A stretch of 33,479 nt of DNA from Pseudomonadota bacterium. Lineage in GTDB: Bacteria > Pseudomonadota > Gammaproteobacteria > Burkholderiales > Sulfuriferulaceae. Below, one piece after another: positions 33,224 through 33,479 of the stretch (position 1 is its first letter; every line of letters starts with the position of its first letter). Both the position numbers and the translations under genes were made by a program. The stretch covers positions 1 to 33,479 of the forward strand of contig JAJXUP010000008.1 of NCBI GenBank assembly GCA_021782795.1, written 5' to 3'. The notes under the pieces are model-generated. The model had not been told where the DNA came from, did no database searches, and was given only the letters and a program-made list of their open reading frames with translations.

Positions 33224-33479
33224 ACACCCGTACCGTCGTGGTCGACCCGATCACCCGCATCGAAGGCCACCTGCGCATCGAGGCCGAAACCAGCGATTCG
33301 GGCGAGATCCTGCGCGCATCGAGCGCCGGCACCATGGTGCGCGGCATCGAGATCATTCTGCGTGGCCGCGACCCACGCGATGCCTGGGCCTTCGCCCAGC
33401 GCATCTGTGGTGTGTGCACACTGGTCCATGGCATCGCCTCGGTGCGGGCGGTGGAAAACGCGCTGAACATCGATATTCC
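33220..33479 (+). CDS. hynL: [NiFe] hydrogenase large subunit (HynL), truncated by window end
   Basis: The first ~86 residues are visible. [13 protein letters not shown] and [20 protein letters not shown] are classical, and the L1 motif [10 protein letters not shown] supplies two of the four cysteines (Cys63 and Cys66) that bind nickel and the bridging Fe. The second pair and the C-terminal tail that is cut by the protease lie beyond the window. The start overlaps the isp2 stop (ATGA). This subunit cleaves H2 in the periplasm after Tat export with HynS. Confidence 0.95.
   Translation, partial: MNTRTVVVDPITRIEGHLRIEAETSDSGEILRASSAGTMVRGIEIILRGRDPRDAWAFAQRICGVCTLVHGIASVRAVENALNIDI

Overview
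The window looks like a chromosomal segment of a GC-rich betaproteobacterium. Evidence for this is the murI, tsaE-amiC-mutL housekeeping block, a MutL with the beta-type DMHA metal-binding motif, and a membrane-bound Isp-type [NiFe] hydrogenase of the kind known from sulfur-oxidising and facultatively lithotrophic proteobacteria such as Thiobacillus and Thiocapsa. The genus cannot be fixed from sequence reading alone. I see no rRNA, tRNA, CRISPR array or recognisable insertion sequence.

Region 1 (1-985) holds the end of a DUF4410-like protein gene and a coupled lipoprotein gene. Region 2 (1196-9946) is a surface-polysaccharide locus. On the + strand it has a GT2 glycosyltransferase and a 965-residue multidomain glycosyltransferase. 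On the - strand it has a Wzm/Wzt ABC exporter, a WsaF-like glycosyltransferase, an RmlD-like reductase and a rhamnosyltransferase-like GT2. The stretch of about 1988-8440 is strikingly AT-rich compared with both flanks, so the glycosyltransferase cassette was probably acquired or swapped. The families point to a rhamnose-containing polymer, assembled in the cytoplasm and exported by the ABC route.

Region 3 (10225-12811) carries a YjjJ-type HipA-family kinase with its own N-terminal HTH, followed on the opposite strand by an MNT/HEPN (MntA-HepT) toxin-antitoxin pair. Region 4 (12812-15674) is a QseBC/PmrAB-like two-component system with a periplasmic PepSY protein upstream; a clear intrinsic terminator separates the PepSY gene from the regulator gene. 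Region 5 (15675-23106) is cell wall and DNA repair: murI, a second MNT/HEPN pair whose HEPN protein has lost the catalytic histidine, tsaE-amiC-mutL, and a FlaA1/WbpM/CapD-type membrane nucleotide-sugar dehydratase.

Region 6 (23231-33479) is a hydrogenase locus built around a divergent promoter region at 29026-29198. The - strand operon hypC-hypA-hypB-hypD-hypF-hypE makes and inserts the Fe(CN)2CO and Ni cofactors. The + strand operon encodes a maturation protease, a short HupH-like protein, the Tat-exported small subunit HynS, the membrane cytochrome Isp1, the HdrD-like iron-sulfur protein Isp2 and the start of the large subunit HynL, cut by the window end. Nearly all genes in both operons overlap by a few bases. 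The order S-isp1-isp2-L is the hallmark of Isp-type group 1 hydrogenases, which pass electrons from H2 through a heme b/iron-sulfur module.

The best candidates for something under-described are the paired MNT/HEPN modules with one RX4HXY-degenerate HEPN, the YjjJ promoter with tandem TCAATTCA repeats, and the chimeric glycosyltransferase.
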